A stretch of 64,000 bases of DNA from NCBI RefSeq assembly GCF_012641365.1, contig NZ_JABAIM010000005.1, positions 1-64,000 on the forward strand, given 5' to 3'. The position numbers and the translations under genes are program-made. Below, in pieces: positions 52,779 through 60,860 of this stretch. Numbering within the stretch: position 1 is the first letter of the stretch; every line of letters starts with the position of its first letter. The stretch is from Leeia aquatica. Its GTDB lineage: Bacteria; Pseudomonadota; Gammaproteobacteria; Burkholderiales; Leeiaceae. The notes below the pieces were generated by a model. The model made no database searches. It worked only from the letters and a program-made list of their open reading frames with translations, and was not told the DNA's origin.

Positions 52779-53674
52779 CGACCGTACTGATCGGCGTCGA
52801 TTGGGGCTCTTCCAATCTGCGGGCGTTTCGTTTCAACCCGCAGGGTGAAGTTCTGGAGACACGCCATGCCGCCCACGGCGTCACCCGCTTCCCGGCGGGC
52901 GAAGCCACCGCTGCGATGCTTGCCGGATTGCACGACTGGCTGGATGCGTGCCCCGGTGTCCCCATGCTGCTGTGTGGCATGGCCGGCAGCAAACTGGGGT
53001 GGCGCGAAGCCCCCTACTTGCCGGCCCCCGCTGACCTCGCTACCTTGAGCCGAGGCCTAGTGCGCTTTGAAGCCGAGCAACGACAGGTCGCCATCATCCC
53101 CGGGGTGTCCAGTTTTGAAGACTGCGCCGGATTCCGCGATGTGATGCGGGGAGAAGAAACCCAGGCGCTGGGGCTCAGCGCACCGGTACCCCTGCTGATT
53201 GCGCCCGGCACCCACAGCAAGTGGATCCGGCTGGAAGGCGCCCGGATTTCCGGGCTACATACGGCCATGACAGGTGAGCTGTATGCCATCCTGCGGCAAC
53301 ACAGCCTGATTGCAGGGGTGACCTCTGACGGACCGTGGGATGCAGCCGCATTCCACGATGGCCTGAACAATGCCCGCTCGCATCCTGACTGGCTGACCCA
53401 GCTGTTTGGGGTACGTGCCCGCGGGGTACAGGCTGAAATGCCTCCCTCCAGCCTGGCCGCCTGGCTGTCTGGCTTGTTGATTGGATATGAACTGGTGCAA
53501 GGTTTGGCCCGTTATCCGGATTTGCAGCAGGTAGCCATCGTCGCCAGCGCCCCGCTCTCAGACCACTACGCCAGTGCCTTGGCCAGCCGGGGCATCGAGA
53601 GTCAGCTGATTGATGGTGATCAGGCCGTCATGCGCGGCTTGTGGCGGGTGGCCAAGGAGGCGCAACTGGTATGA
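52775..53674 (+). CDS. dgoK: 2-dehydro-3-deoxygalactonokinase
   Basis: ATP-dependent phosphorylation of 2-keto-3-deoxygalactonate at C6. The 299-residue protein has the ASKHA-type phosphate motif VDWGSSNLRAF and later LIAPGTHSKWI, both characteristic of DgoK. It overlaps both neighbours by 4 bases (deacylase upstream, aldolase downstream), so the three proteins are produced together. E. coli DgoK is 292 residues. Confidence 0.93.
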   Translation: MTTVLIGVDWGSSNLRAFRFNPQGEVLETRHAAHGVTRFPAGEATAAMLAGLHDWLDACPGVPMLLCGMAGSKLGWREAPYLPAPADLATLSRGLVRFEAEQRQVAIIPGVSSFEDCAGFRDVMRGEETQALGLSAPVPLLIAPGTHSKWIRLEGARISGLHTAMTGELYAILRQHSLIAGVTSDGPWDAAAFHDGLNNARSHPDWLTQLFGVRARGVQAEMPPSSLAAWLSGLLIGYELVQGLARYPDLQQVAIVASAPLSDHYASALASRGIESQLIDGDQAVMRGLWRVAKEAQLV

Positions 53675-54315
53675 ATCATGAAACACGCTTTGAACAGGCC
53701 TGGCAGCAGCTACCCATGGTTGCCATCCTGCGGGGCATCACGCCGGACGAGGCCATCCCGATGGCCGACATGCTGTATGCGGCAGGCTGGCGCATGCTGG
53801 AAGTCCCGCTGAACTCGCCCGATCCACTCAACAGCATTCATCGGCTGCTGTCTCACTGTGGAGATCGCATGCTGGTGGGGGCCGGTACCGTGCTGGAAGT
53901 GGATCAGGTGCAGCAACTGGCAGCGCTAGGCGCCCAACTGGTGGTTTCGCCCAACTGCAACCCGGAAGTCATCCGGGCAACCCGGGCGGCGGGCATGATC
54001 TCCCTGCCCGGGGTGCAAACCGCGACCGAGTGCTTTGCCGCACTGGCAGCCGGGGCGCATGGACTCAAATTTTTCCCGGCGGAACTGGTGCCTCCCGGAG
54101 CTATTCGTGCCTTGCGCAGTGTGTTGCCATCGCACTGCAAACTACTCCCCGTCGGAGGGGTGACGCCGGACACCATGGCTGACTATGTGGGAGCGGGGGC
54201 CAATGGCTTTGGCATTGGTGGTGCACTATACAAAGCCGGCGATAGCGTGGCCACCGTCCGCGAGCGGGCCCTGCGTTTTACTGAAGCCTGGCAACGGCAC
54301 AAGGCTCAGTCCTGA
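53671..54315 (+). CDS. dgoA: 2-dehydro-3-deoxy-6-phosphogalactonate aldolase
   Basis: Class I aldolase splitting the kinase product to pyruvate and glyceraldehyde 3-phosphate. The 214-residue protein resembles E. coli DgoA (205): VAILRGITPDEA, LVGAGTVLEVDQVQ, VSPNCNPEVI and the Schiff-base lysine in GLKFFPAE. KDPG aldolase is an alternative, but pairing with DgoK favours the galactonate isomer. It ends the operon, and its last 10 bases overlap the end of the convergent binding-protein gene. Confidence 0.92.
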   Translation: MNHETRFEQAWQQLPMVAILRGITPDEAIPMADMLYAAGWRMLEVPLNSPDPLNSIHRLLSHCGDRMLVGAGTVLEVDQVQQLAALGAQLVVSPNCNPEVIRATRAAGMISLPGVQTATECFAALAAGAHGLKFFPAELVPPGAIRALRSVLPSHCKLLPVGGVTPDTMADYVGAGANGFGIGGALYKAGDSVATVRERALRFTEAWQRHKAQS

Positions 54316-55076
54316 ACACCATAGCGGGCCAGAATACGGGCCCGCTCCCCACTGCGAATGACCTTGGCTATCGCCTTGTCGAGCGCCGCCTTGTCTGCCG
54401 GGGTGAGCGTCATCTTGCTCAGCATGTAATGTACCGGACCGCGGCTGGCTACAAACGGCAGGGGTACCAGCTTGACACCATCGTCATGGCGTGATGTCAG
54501 GAACTGCAAGGCGACTTCATCCCCCATGATCAGCCTGGCCCGACCGACCCGCAGCATTTCCACCCCTTGCTGGTATTCTTCAAAGGGCAGCAGCAAGTGC
54601 CCTTCGCTCAGCTGCGGCATCAGCTGCTCATACTCCGTCCCGAAGAAGCCTCCATGCGGCACCAGCAGTGGCAAACGCCGCTCAAGGATAGTGGAAAAAC
54701 TGGCCGGCAGGGGCTGCGGAGGATTGCTGCCATCGGCCATCACGCGCACCACTTCATCCCGGTAGGACTCACTGAACAAGGCAAATGTCCGTCGTTCCGG
54801 CGTGTCCGATGCGGCGTACATCACATCCAGCTTGCCCAGCTTGAACAAAGCCATACGTCGCTGCCGAGGGATATTGCCCAGAAACTTGACAGTGCATCCG
54901 GCTTCCCGCGCCACCGCCTGCAGTAACTCCACCTCCAGCCCGACGGGTTGACCATTCGCCCCGACATGAACATAGGGTGGCCAATCTTCCAGCGCCACCC
55001 GTAAAGGCTGGCGACATGCAGACCACGCCCAAGGCATGCTCAGACACATCATCAACACCAGTCCAAAACGACGCAT
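54306..55076 (-). CDS. Periplasmic solute-binding protein, family 3
   Basis: A 256-residue exported binding protein (signal peptide about 1-19) of the polar-amino-acid type, with LRVALEDWPPYVHVGANGQPVGLEVELLQAV (seen as ALEDWPPYV and GLEVELLQAV) at the mature start. No permease or ATPase is adjacent, as is common for orphan members with a sensory or scavenging role. It overlaps the dgoA gene tail-to-tail by 10 bp and is divergent from guaB. Confidence 0.85.
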   Translation of the reverse strand: MRRFGLVLMMCLSMPWAWSACRQPLRVALEDWPPYVHVGANGQPVGLEVELLQAVAREAGCTVKFLGNIPRQRRMALFKLGKLDVMYAASDTPERRTFALFSESYRDEVVRVMADGSNPPQPLPASFSTILERRLPLLVPHGGFFGTEYEQLMPQLSEGHLLLPFEEYQQGVEMLRVGRARLIMGDEVALQFLTSRHDDGVKLVPLPFVASRGPVHYMLSKMTLTPADKAALDKAIAKVIRSGERARILARYGVQD

Positions 55077-55159
55077 GATTCACCTCATCGATTCTGCTCA
55101 CTTTGCAGTATAGGGTCTCCAACCCTCAGCACAACAGTGGTAGACAAGCGGCCAGCGCC

Positions 55160-55189
55160 TTTACCGCAAGTGGCTGTTTTCGATATAAT
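55160..55189 (+). promoter_or_regulatory. guaB promoter
   Basis: A consensus -10 TATAAT (55184-55189) is preceded 18 bp upstream by TTTACC (55160-55165). The start codon follows 26 bp after the -10. Confidence 0.6.
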
Positions 55190-55215
55190 TCTGCTTTGCC
55201 GGAAGGAACCCCCCG

Positions 55216-56676
55216 ATGCGTGTCATTCGACAAGCCCTCACTTTCGACGATGTCCTGCTGGTTCCGGCGCACTCCGCCATCCTGCCGCGAGACGTGAGCC
55301 TGACCACCCGCCTGAGCCGCAACATCACCCTGAACATCCCGCTGCTGTCCGCTGCCATGGACACCGTGACCGAAGCCCGGCTGGCGATTGCGCTGGCACA
55401 GGAAGGTGGCATTGGCATCGTGCACAAGAACATGCCCGCTGAAAAGCAGGCGCGTGAAGTGTCCAAGGTCAAGCGCTTCGAGAGTGGCGTGGTCAAAGAC
55501 CCGATCACCATTCCGTCCAGCCTGACCGTGCGCGAAGTAATGACGCTCACCCGCCAGCACCGCATCTCCGGCCTGCCGGTGGTCGACCACGGCAAGGTGG
55601 TCGGCATTGTCACCAACCGCGACCTGCGCTTTGAAAATCGGCTGGATCAGCCGGTATCCAGCATCATGACCCCGCGTGACCGCCTGGTCACCGTGCGTGA
55701 AGGTGCCAGCCGTGAAGAGGCCATGAACCTGATGCATCAGCACCGCCTGGAGCGCGTGCTGGTGATCAACGAGGCCTTTGAACTGCGCGGCCTGATCACG
55801 GTAAAAGACATTCTGAAATCCAGCGAACACCCGCTGGCCTGCAAGGATGACCTCGGCCGTCTGCGCGTGGGCGCGGCTGTTGGCGTGGGTGAAGGCACCG
55901 AAGAGCGCGTGACCCTGCTGGCCGAAGCGGGCGTGGACGTCATCGTGGTCGACACCGCACATGGGCACTCGGAAGGTGTGCTCAAGCGGGTGGAATGGGT
56001 GAAAAAGCATTTCCCGCATGTACAGGTGATTGGCGGCAACATCGCCACCGGCGACGCGGCTCGTGCGCTGGCTGATCATGGTGCCGATGCGGTCAAGGTG
56101 GGCATTGGCCCCGGCTCCATCTGCACCACCCGGATTGTGGCCGGTGTGGGGGTACCGCAGATCACCGCCATCGACAACGTCGCTACGGCCTTGGCCAATA
56201 CCGGCGTACCGCTGATCGCGGACGGTGGCATCCGCTTCTCGGGTGACATCTCCAAGGCGATTGCCGCCGGGGCCGATTGCGTGATGCTGGGTGGGCTGTT
56301 TGCCGGTACCGAAGAAGCGCCGGGTGAAACCGAGCTGTATCAGGGCCGCTCCTACAAATCCTACCGTGGCATGGGTTCGCTCGGTGCCATGCAGCAAGGC
56401 TCCAGCGACCGCTACTTCCAGGACAATGAAGGCAATGCCGAAAAGCTGGTGCCGGAAGGCATCGAAGGCCGCGTCCCCTATAAGGGGCCGATCAGTGCCG
56501 TGATCCACCAACTGATGGGCGGCCTGCGCTCCAGCATGGGCTACCTGGGTTGCGCCAGCATTGCCGATGTGAAGGATCGCGCCGAGTTTGTACAGATCAC
56601 CAGCGCCGGGGTACGTGAAAGCCACGTCCACGACGTGCAGATCACCAAGGAAGCACCGAACTACCGCATGGAGTAA
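55216..56676 (+). CDS. guaB: IMP dehydrogenase
   Basis: Oxidises IMP to XMP with NAD, the committed step to GTP. The 486-residue protein begins [14 protein letters not shown], has a CBS pair (about 95-200) and the active-site loop GPGSICTTR with Cys303 near the E. coli position 305, and the flap with GMGSLGAM. Strong -10 and a ribosome site GGAAGGAA precede it. guaA, often next, is not here; a terminator follows at 56702. Confidence 0.97.
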   Translation: MRVIRQALTFDDVLLVPAHSAILPRDVSLTTRLSRNITLNIPLLSAAMDTVTEARLAIALAQEGGIGIVHKNMPAEKQAREVSKVKRFESGVVKDPITIPSSLTVREVMTLTRQHRISGLPVVDHGKVVGIVTNRDLRFENRLDQPVSSIMTPRDRLVTVREGASREEAMNLMHQHRLERVLVINEAFELRGLITVKDILKSSEHPLACKDDLGRLRVGAAVGVGEGTEERVTLLAEAGVDVIVVDTAHGHSEGVLKRVEWVKKHFPHVQVIGGNIATGDAARALADHGADAVKVGIGPGSICTTRIVAGVGVPQITAIDNVATALANTGVPLIADGGIRFSGDISKAIAAGADCVMLGGLFAGTEEAPGETELYQGRSYKSYRGMGSLGAMQQGSSDRYFQDNEGNAEKLVPEGIEGRVPYKGPISAVIHQLMGGLRSSMGYLGCASIADVKDRAEFVQITSAGVRESHVHDVQITKEAPNYRME

Positions 56677-56701
56677 GCGCGGAAGCAACCCGGTCCTGCA
56701 A

Positions 56702-56731
56702 GGCGGCTGTCACTCTGACAGCCGCCTTTTT
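56702..56731 (+). terminator. Intrinsic terminator after guaB
   Basis: GGCGGCTGTC (56702-56711), loop ACTCT, GACAGCCGCC (56717-56726) and five T. Perfect 10-bp stem. Confidence 0.92.
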
Positions 56732-56760
56732 AACACGATGTTGAAACGGAGCCCCAGCCC

Positions 56761-57402
56761 ATGCAGCTCTACACCTACTTCCGCTCCAGCGCCGCCTACC
56801 GCGTGCGCATTGCGCTGAATCTCAAAGGGCTGACTGCCGAACACATCCCGGTGCATTTACTGAAAGACGGCGGCCAGCAGCATGGCGAATCCTACCGCAG
56901 CCTCAACCCACAGGAGCTGGTGCCTACACTGGTGGATGGCCCGCATGCCCTCACCCAGTCGCTGGCGATCTGCGAATACCTGGACGAATGCCACCCGCAG
57001 CCGCCGCTGCTGCCGGGTGATGCCGCCCAGCGCGCCCATATCCGCGCCATTGCACTGAGCATTGCCTGCGACATTCACCCGGTCAACAACCTGCGCATCC
57101 TGCAATACCTTAGCAACACGCTCAAGGTCAGCGATGCCCAGAAAACCGACTGGTACCTGCACTGGCTCCGCCTCGGGCTGGACGCACTGGAAACCCAGAT
57201 CGCGCCACAGGCCGGGTGCTGCTGCGTAGGCGACCAGCCCACGCTGGCCGACCTCTGCCTGATCCCGCAGCTGTATAACGCCCGGCGCTACCAGCTGGAC
57301 CCGGCACAGCACTGGCCAACCCTCGCCCGCATCGAGCAGCACTGCCTGAGCCTGCCCGCCTTCCACGATGCGGCGCCGGAGCAACAGGCAGATGCTGCCT
57401 GA
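56761..57402 (+). CDS. maiA: Maleylacetoacetate isomerase (zeta-class GST)
   Basis: Isomerises maleylacetoacetate to fumarylacetoacetate in tyrosine catabolism, using glutathione. The 213-residue protein has the N-terminal thioredoxin-like GST domain with SSAAYRVRIALNLKG (the active-site serines; the family cysteine is Ala here) and the helical C-terminal domain with DIHPVNNLRILQYL. hpd, hmgA and the fumarylacetoacetase gene lie 4 to 7 kb downstream on the same strand but in another transcription unit. It overlaps the next gene by 11 bases. Confidence 0.92.
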   Translation: MQLYTYFRSSAAYRVRIALNLKGLTAEHIPVHLLKDGGQQHGESYRSLNPQELVPTLVDGPHALTQSLAICEYLDECHPQPPLLPGDAAQRAHIRAIALSIACDIHPVNNLRILQYLSNTLKVSDAQKTDWYLHWLRLGLDALETQIAPQAGCCCVGDQPTLADLCLIPQLYNARRYQLDPAQHWPTLARIEQHCLSLPAFHDAAPEQQADAA

Positions 57403-58051
57403 GCCTTTCGCTGCACTTCTGGACGAAGCCAGGGTGCTTCTCGATCGCCCTCTGAGCGTCGAGGACGGTCTTCCTGAGGTCGAACTAAGGCAGGCAGAAA
57501 CGCGTCTGGGCATCTTCCTTCCCTTTGCACTACGCCTGTTTTATCAGCACCTGGGGCGGGTCGAGATGCTGACGGAGTCTTTTCAGCGCTTTGCCAGTCC
57601 ACAGCAGTTGAGTCTTCATCAAGGTCGCATCGTTTTTCTGGAGGAACACCAACAAGTCTGTTACTGGAGTGTGGATCATGCTGGCTCGGTTTTTCAGATA
57701 CCCGACCTTGGCGAGGCGGAGGCCTACCCCGAGCCCCAGCCGCTTGAGTGCTTCCTGCACACCCTGCTTTACTATCAGCTGGCGCAAGGGGGCTACCCCT
57801 ACTGCGCCCAGCGATACTTACCGGCAGCGGTGACCGCAGAGGAGCAGATCCGGCAGCTGCACCCCGCTGCCGCGAGGCCAGCCGTAGCCGTCGACGGACT
57901 GCGCATCTGGCTGGGCTCAGGCCCCATCCTGCTCTGGTGCCTGCCGGACCCAGAGGGTTTTGCGCCTGACGGCCTGTTCCTGTCAGCCCTCCATCCACAA
58001 CTCTTCCAGCAATATTGCGCGCGCTGGAACTTCACCGACCTGTCGGGTTGA
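57392..58051 (+). CDS. SMI1/KNR4 (SUKH)-like protein
   Basis: A 219-residue protein starting MLPEPFAALLDEAR. The stretch EVELRQAETRLGIFLPFALRLFYQHLGR fits the SUKH fold signature (E...LG..LP..yr.fy...G; quoted in pieces: RLGIFLPFALRLFYQ). SUKH proteins include many toxin-immunity proteins, but also house-keeping scaffolds. No toxin gene is adjacent, so an immunity role is not supported here. The start overlaps maiA by 11 bases in another frame; a longer frame from 57368 is open but less likely. Confidence 0.6.
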   Translation: MLPEPFAALLDEARVLLDRPLSVEDGLPEVELRQAETRLGIFLPFALRLFYQHLGRVEMLTESFQRFASPQQLSLHQGRIVFLEEHQQVCYWSVDHAGSVFQIPDLGEAEAYPEPQPLECFLHTLLYYQLAQGGYPYCAQRYLPAAVTAEEQIRQLHPAAARPAVAVDGLRIWLGSGPILLWCLPDPEGFAPDGLFLSALHPQLFQQYCARWNFTDLSG

Positions 58052-58060
58052 GTCTGACCG

Positions 58061-58675
58061 TCAGACCAGTGACAAGACCTCCTCTACCGGTTTGCGCAGT
58101 TTCTGCGGCCAGTTGCCGCTGGCGGGATAGCCAACCGAAATAATCATCACAGGCAGTTCAGTCGGTTCCAGTTCAAACGCGGTACGGAGTTGGTCGGCAT
58201 CAAACCCGCTGATGGGGCAACTGCTCAGCCCCATCCCTTCCGCAGCAAGCATCAACGTCATGCAGGCCAATGAGGCGGAGCGAAAAGCCTCGTCCCGCTG
58301 CAATGCCGGATCATGGCGATGTGACGTACTCGCCAGATCAGCCCAGCTTGCGGCAACCTGTGCAGGCATGATCCGGGCCTGCACACTCGCAGACAGCGCC
58401 TCGGGCAATTGCTGGTAGCCTGCCAGCTTTCCGCACACAATGAATGAAACCGACGCCTCCACCACTTTGACCTGGCCATTGGCCACCTGCAGCAAGCGCG
58501 CCTTGGCCTCAGCTGACTGGACCGCAATAAAACGCCAATTCTGCATATTGAACGCCGTCGGCGCACGCGTTGCCAAGGCCACCAGCTGATGAATGGTCTC
58601 CGTGGCTAAAGGACGACCTGCCTGGAAATGGTTAACGGATACGCGAGCGTTGATGAGCTGTTCGATCGTCTGCAT
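58061..58675 (-). CDS. Nitroreductase-family flavoprotein
   Basis: A 204-residue FMN-dependent oxidoreductase. NARVSVNHFQ at the N-terminus (the usual RRSVR-like phosphate contact), TRAPTAFNMQNWRF for FMN, and GLSSCPISGFD later fit the family. These enzymes reduce nitro compounds and quinones; physiological substrate unknown. Monocistronic; its end meets the SUKH-like gene across 9 bp that, with flanking bases, form a small hairpin (GTCTGA / TCAGAC). Confidence 0.88.
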   Translation of the reverse strand: MQTIEQLINARVSVNHFQAGRPLATETIHQLVALATRAPTAFNMQNWRFIAVQSAEAKARLLQVANGQVKVVEASVSFIVCGKLAGYQQLPEALSASVQARIMPAQVAASWADLASTSHRHDPALQRDEAFRSASLACMTLMLAAEGMGLSSCPISGFDADQLRTAFELEPTELPVMIISVGYPASGNWPQKLRKPVEEVLSLV

Positions 58676-58708
58676 GGATGTATTACCCTTCTGATAAAGT
58701 CAAAAATG

Positions 58709-59575
58709 TCACCGCGTCCGGATGGAAGTCCACTGCACCACAAACACGCTCGCCAGTACCATCAGCAAGCCAAGCAGTGATGTCCCCGTCATGCGCTGAG
58801 ACAAGCACAGCCACCCCAATACCACTGCCGTCAGCGGGCTTAGCAAGCCGAGTGACGCCACCGCTACCGTAGGCAGCCGGGATACCCCGCGAAACCACAG
58901 GGCATAGGCCAGCAGAGCACCAGCCAGGCACAGGTAGGCATAGGCGGACCACTGTTTCACACTTAACGGCGGCAATGGCACGTCAAGCACCATCGCCAGT
59001 GGTGCCAACATCAAACCACCGAGCAACAATTGCCATCCCGTCAGGGACAGCACGGGTAAGGTCATTTTCCAGCGTCGCGTAAGCCATACCCCGCTGGCCA
59101 TGCATACCGCCCCCAGCAAAGCGGCCACCATGCCGATGGGTTCAAATCGGGTTTGCGGTGAGAGCAGGAGTACCGCCATGCCTACAACCCCCGCGGCGGC
59201 AGCGGCGAGCGTGGCTCGCGCGGGTGCGCGCCCATCTGCCCCCCACGCCAGCAGCATCACCAGCAAGGGCTGAATGGCCCCCAGCACTGCCGCCAATCCA
59301 CCTGGCAAGCGATAGGCCGCCACAAACAGCAAGGCCTGGAAGAAACCGATATTCAGTGCAGCCAGGATCAAGAGACGCCCCCACTCGGTGCGCAACGGCA
59401 AGCGGCGGGTCCACAGCAATAACAGCAGGCCAGCGGGTAGTGCACGGAGCAGGGCCGCGGTAAATGGACGGTTTGGCGGCAAAAACTGCGTGGTGACCAA
59501 GTAAGTGGAACCCCAGATGGTGGGCGCCAATGCAGTTGAAATCACATCACGCCAATAGCGCAGTATTGTTGTCAT
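58709..59575 (-). CDS. EamA-family transporter (DMT superfamily)
   Basis: A 288-residue ten-helix drug/metabolite transporter with two EamA repeats. WGSTYLVTTQFLPPNRPF in helix 1 is typical. Likely exports amino acids or small metabolites. The ATG at 59575 is chosen; a TTG 12 bases upstream is also open. It is divergent from a MarR-type regulator with operator-like repeats in the 66-bp gap, so it is probably repressed by it. Confidence 0.88.
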   Translation of the reverse strand: MTTILRYWRDVISTALAPTIWGSTYLVTTQFLPPNRPFTAALLRALPAGLLLLLWTRRLPLRTEWGRLLILAALNIGFFQALLFVAAYRLPGGLAAVLGAIQPLLVMLLAWGADGRAPARATLAAAAAGVVGMAVLLLSPQTRFEPIGMVAALLGAVCMASGVWLTRRWKMTLPVLSLTGWQLLLGGLMLAPLAMVLDVPLPPLSVKQWSAYAYLCLAGALLAYALWFRGVSRLPTVAVASLGLLSPLTAVVLGWLCLSQRMTGTSLLGLLMVLASVFVVQWTSIRTR

Positions 59576-59576
59576 G

Positions 59577-59601
59577 TTTATCTTCAAATCAAGTTATAAT
59601 G
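59577..59601. promoter_or_regulatory. MarR-type operator copy 1 (next to EamA gene)
   Basis: TTTATCTTCAAATCAAGTTA begins here, directly upstream of the transporter start. It shares the core ATCTT-AA-TCAAG with the second copy 44 bp away, in the same orientation. Confidence 0.6.
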
Positions 59602-59620
59602 CACATATTGTGCGTTTGCA

Positions 59621-59645
59621 TTTATCTTGAAGTCAAGGCATATGG
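59621..59645. promoter_or_regulatory. MarR-type operator copy 2 (next to marR gene)
   Basis: TTTATCTTGAAGTCAAGGCA, with palindromic arms CTTGA / TCAAG, ends at the regulator's own start codon. The 44-bp spacing from copy 1 is about four helical turns. Confidence 0.65.
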
Positions 59646-60160
59646 ACAAAAAAAATCCATCCATGGGGGATGCGGTTGATCACATCCTTGCGCAGTGGCA
59701 ACGCGAACGGCCTGATCTGGATACCAGCCCAATGGGCACCATCGGGCGCATCATGCGCAGTGCGGCCCTGCTGGAAGCCCGGCTGGAGGTGATATTCGCC
59801 GACTTTGGCCTGTGTGCCTGGGAGTTTGACATGCTGGCGACCTTGCGCCGCTCAGGTGCGCCCTACCGGCTTAGCCCCACCGCAATGTTTTCCACGTTGA
59901 TGGTAACTTCTGGCACCATGACGCACCGGCTGAAAAGTCTGGAAGCACGAGGGTTGATTGAGCGCATCCCCAATGCGCAGGACGCCCGCAGCATGCTGGT
60001 CCAGCTGAATCAGGCAGGGTTCGAGCTGATCGAGCGTGCGCTGGAAGCCCATGTCGCCAATGAGCACCGTATCCTGTCTACCCTGCCCGAGCCGGTAATC
60101 CAGACACTGACCGAACAGTTGTCCACCCTGCTGCAGGCGCTGGAAGGCCCTGCCCAATAG
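59642..60160 (+). CDS. MarR-family transcriptional regulator
   Basis: A 172-residue winged-helix regulator. A DNA-binding core is visible in LATLRRSGAPYRLSPTAMFSTL, then TSGTMTHRLKSLEARGLIER and the wing with PNAQDARSMLVQL. The N-terminus carries an extra 35 residues. Divergent from the EamA transporter; two related sequences in the 66-bp gap fit repression of both genes. The ATG at 59642 is preferred over an in-frame TTG at 59627. Confidence 0.92.
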   Translation: MDKKNPSMGDAVDHILAQWQRERPDLDTSPMGTIGRIMRSAALLEARLEVIFADFGLCAWEFDMLATLRRSGAPYRLSPTAMFSTLMVTSGTMTHRLKSLEARGLIERIPNAQDARSMLVQLNQAGFELIERALEAHVANEHRILSTLPEPVIQTLTEQLSTLLQALEGPAQ

Positions 60161-60213
60161 GCGATTAGTGGCCTGCGTAGTACCCCGGAGCACAGCAGAA
60201 CACAAGGCGGGTC

Positions 60214-60705
60214 TTAGTCCTCTTCTGCCAGCGCCTCGATTGGCAAGGCCGTGGTGCGTTTGACCCCCTCCAGCGCGAAGCTGGATTTCACGTCCAGCAC
60301 CCCGGCCTGTTTGAGCACCTTGTCCATCACAAAGCGGGAGAAGTGCTGCAGGTCGGTGACCATCACCCGCAGCAGATAGTCCATTTCGCCGGTCATGGCG
60401 TAGCATTCGGTCACTTCCGGCCAGTGGTGCACCACCTGCTTGAAGGCATCAGTGGCTTGCGGGTTGCGCTTGTCGAGCGACACGTTGACATAGGCCAGCA
60501 GCCCCACTCCAAGCTTTTCCGGGTTGACCAGCGCCACATAGCGGTCGATCACCCCTTCTTCTTCCAGCCGCTGCAGCCGTCGCAGACAGGGCGAGGGGGA
60601 AAGTGACACCCTTCGTGCCAGCTCGATATTGGAAATCCGCCCCTCCTGCTGCAATACCATGAGGATGCGACGGTCGGTTTTATCGAGTCTGACAGTCTTT
60701 GACAT
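60214..60705 (-). CDS. Lrp/AsnC-family transcriptional regulator
   Basis: A 163-residue regulator with the N-terminal helix-turn-helix (LDKTDRRILMVLQQEGRISN, then LARRVSLSPSPCLRRLQRLE) and the C-terminal RAM/AsnC ligand-binding domain (VMTGEMDYLLRV-like AMTGEMDYLLRVMV). It is divergent from hpd across 155 bp. Such neighbours often sense an amino acid; here tyrosine or phenylalanine and control of the homogentisate genes are likely but unproven. Confidence 0.9.
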   Translation of the reverse strand: MSKTVRLDKTDRRILMVLQQEGRISNIELARRVSLSPSPCLRRLQRLEEEGVIDRYVALVNPEKLGVGLLAYVNVSLDKRNPQATDAFKQVVHHWPEVTECYAMTGEMDYLLRVMVTDLQHFSRFVMDKVLKQAGVLDVKSSFALEGVKRTTALPIEALAEED

Positions 60706-60814
60706 TTCATTGCTTCATTAGGAACAAGGCTTCTATTTTGTTGCTTACATTGATCAGATGCAAACAATATTTGGCATCTAATTTTGAAGGCAGGGGCGTA
60801 ACATACTCTCCACT

Positions 60815-60832
60815 GCGATGACATGACATCGC
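60815..60832. promoter_or_regulatory. Palindrome upstream of hpd
   Basis: GCGATG (60815-60820) and CATCGC (60827-60832) flank ACATGA, 28 bp before the hpd start. A candidate operator for the Lrp/AsnC regulator encoded divergently. Confidence 0.45.
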
Positions 60833-60860
60833 CTTGACCCAGATCAATGAGGAGCACACC

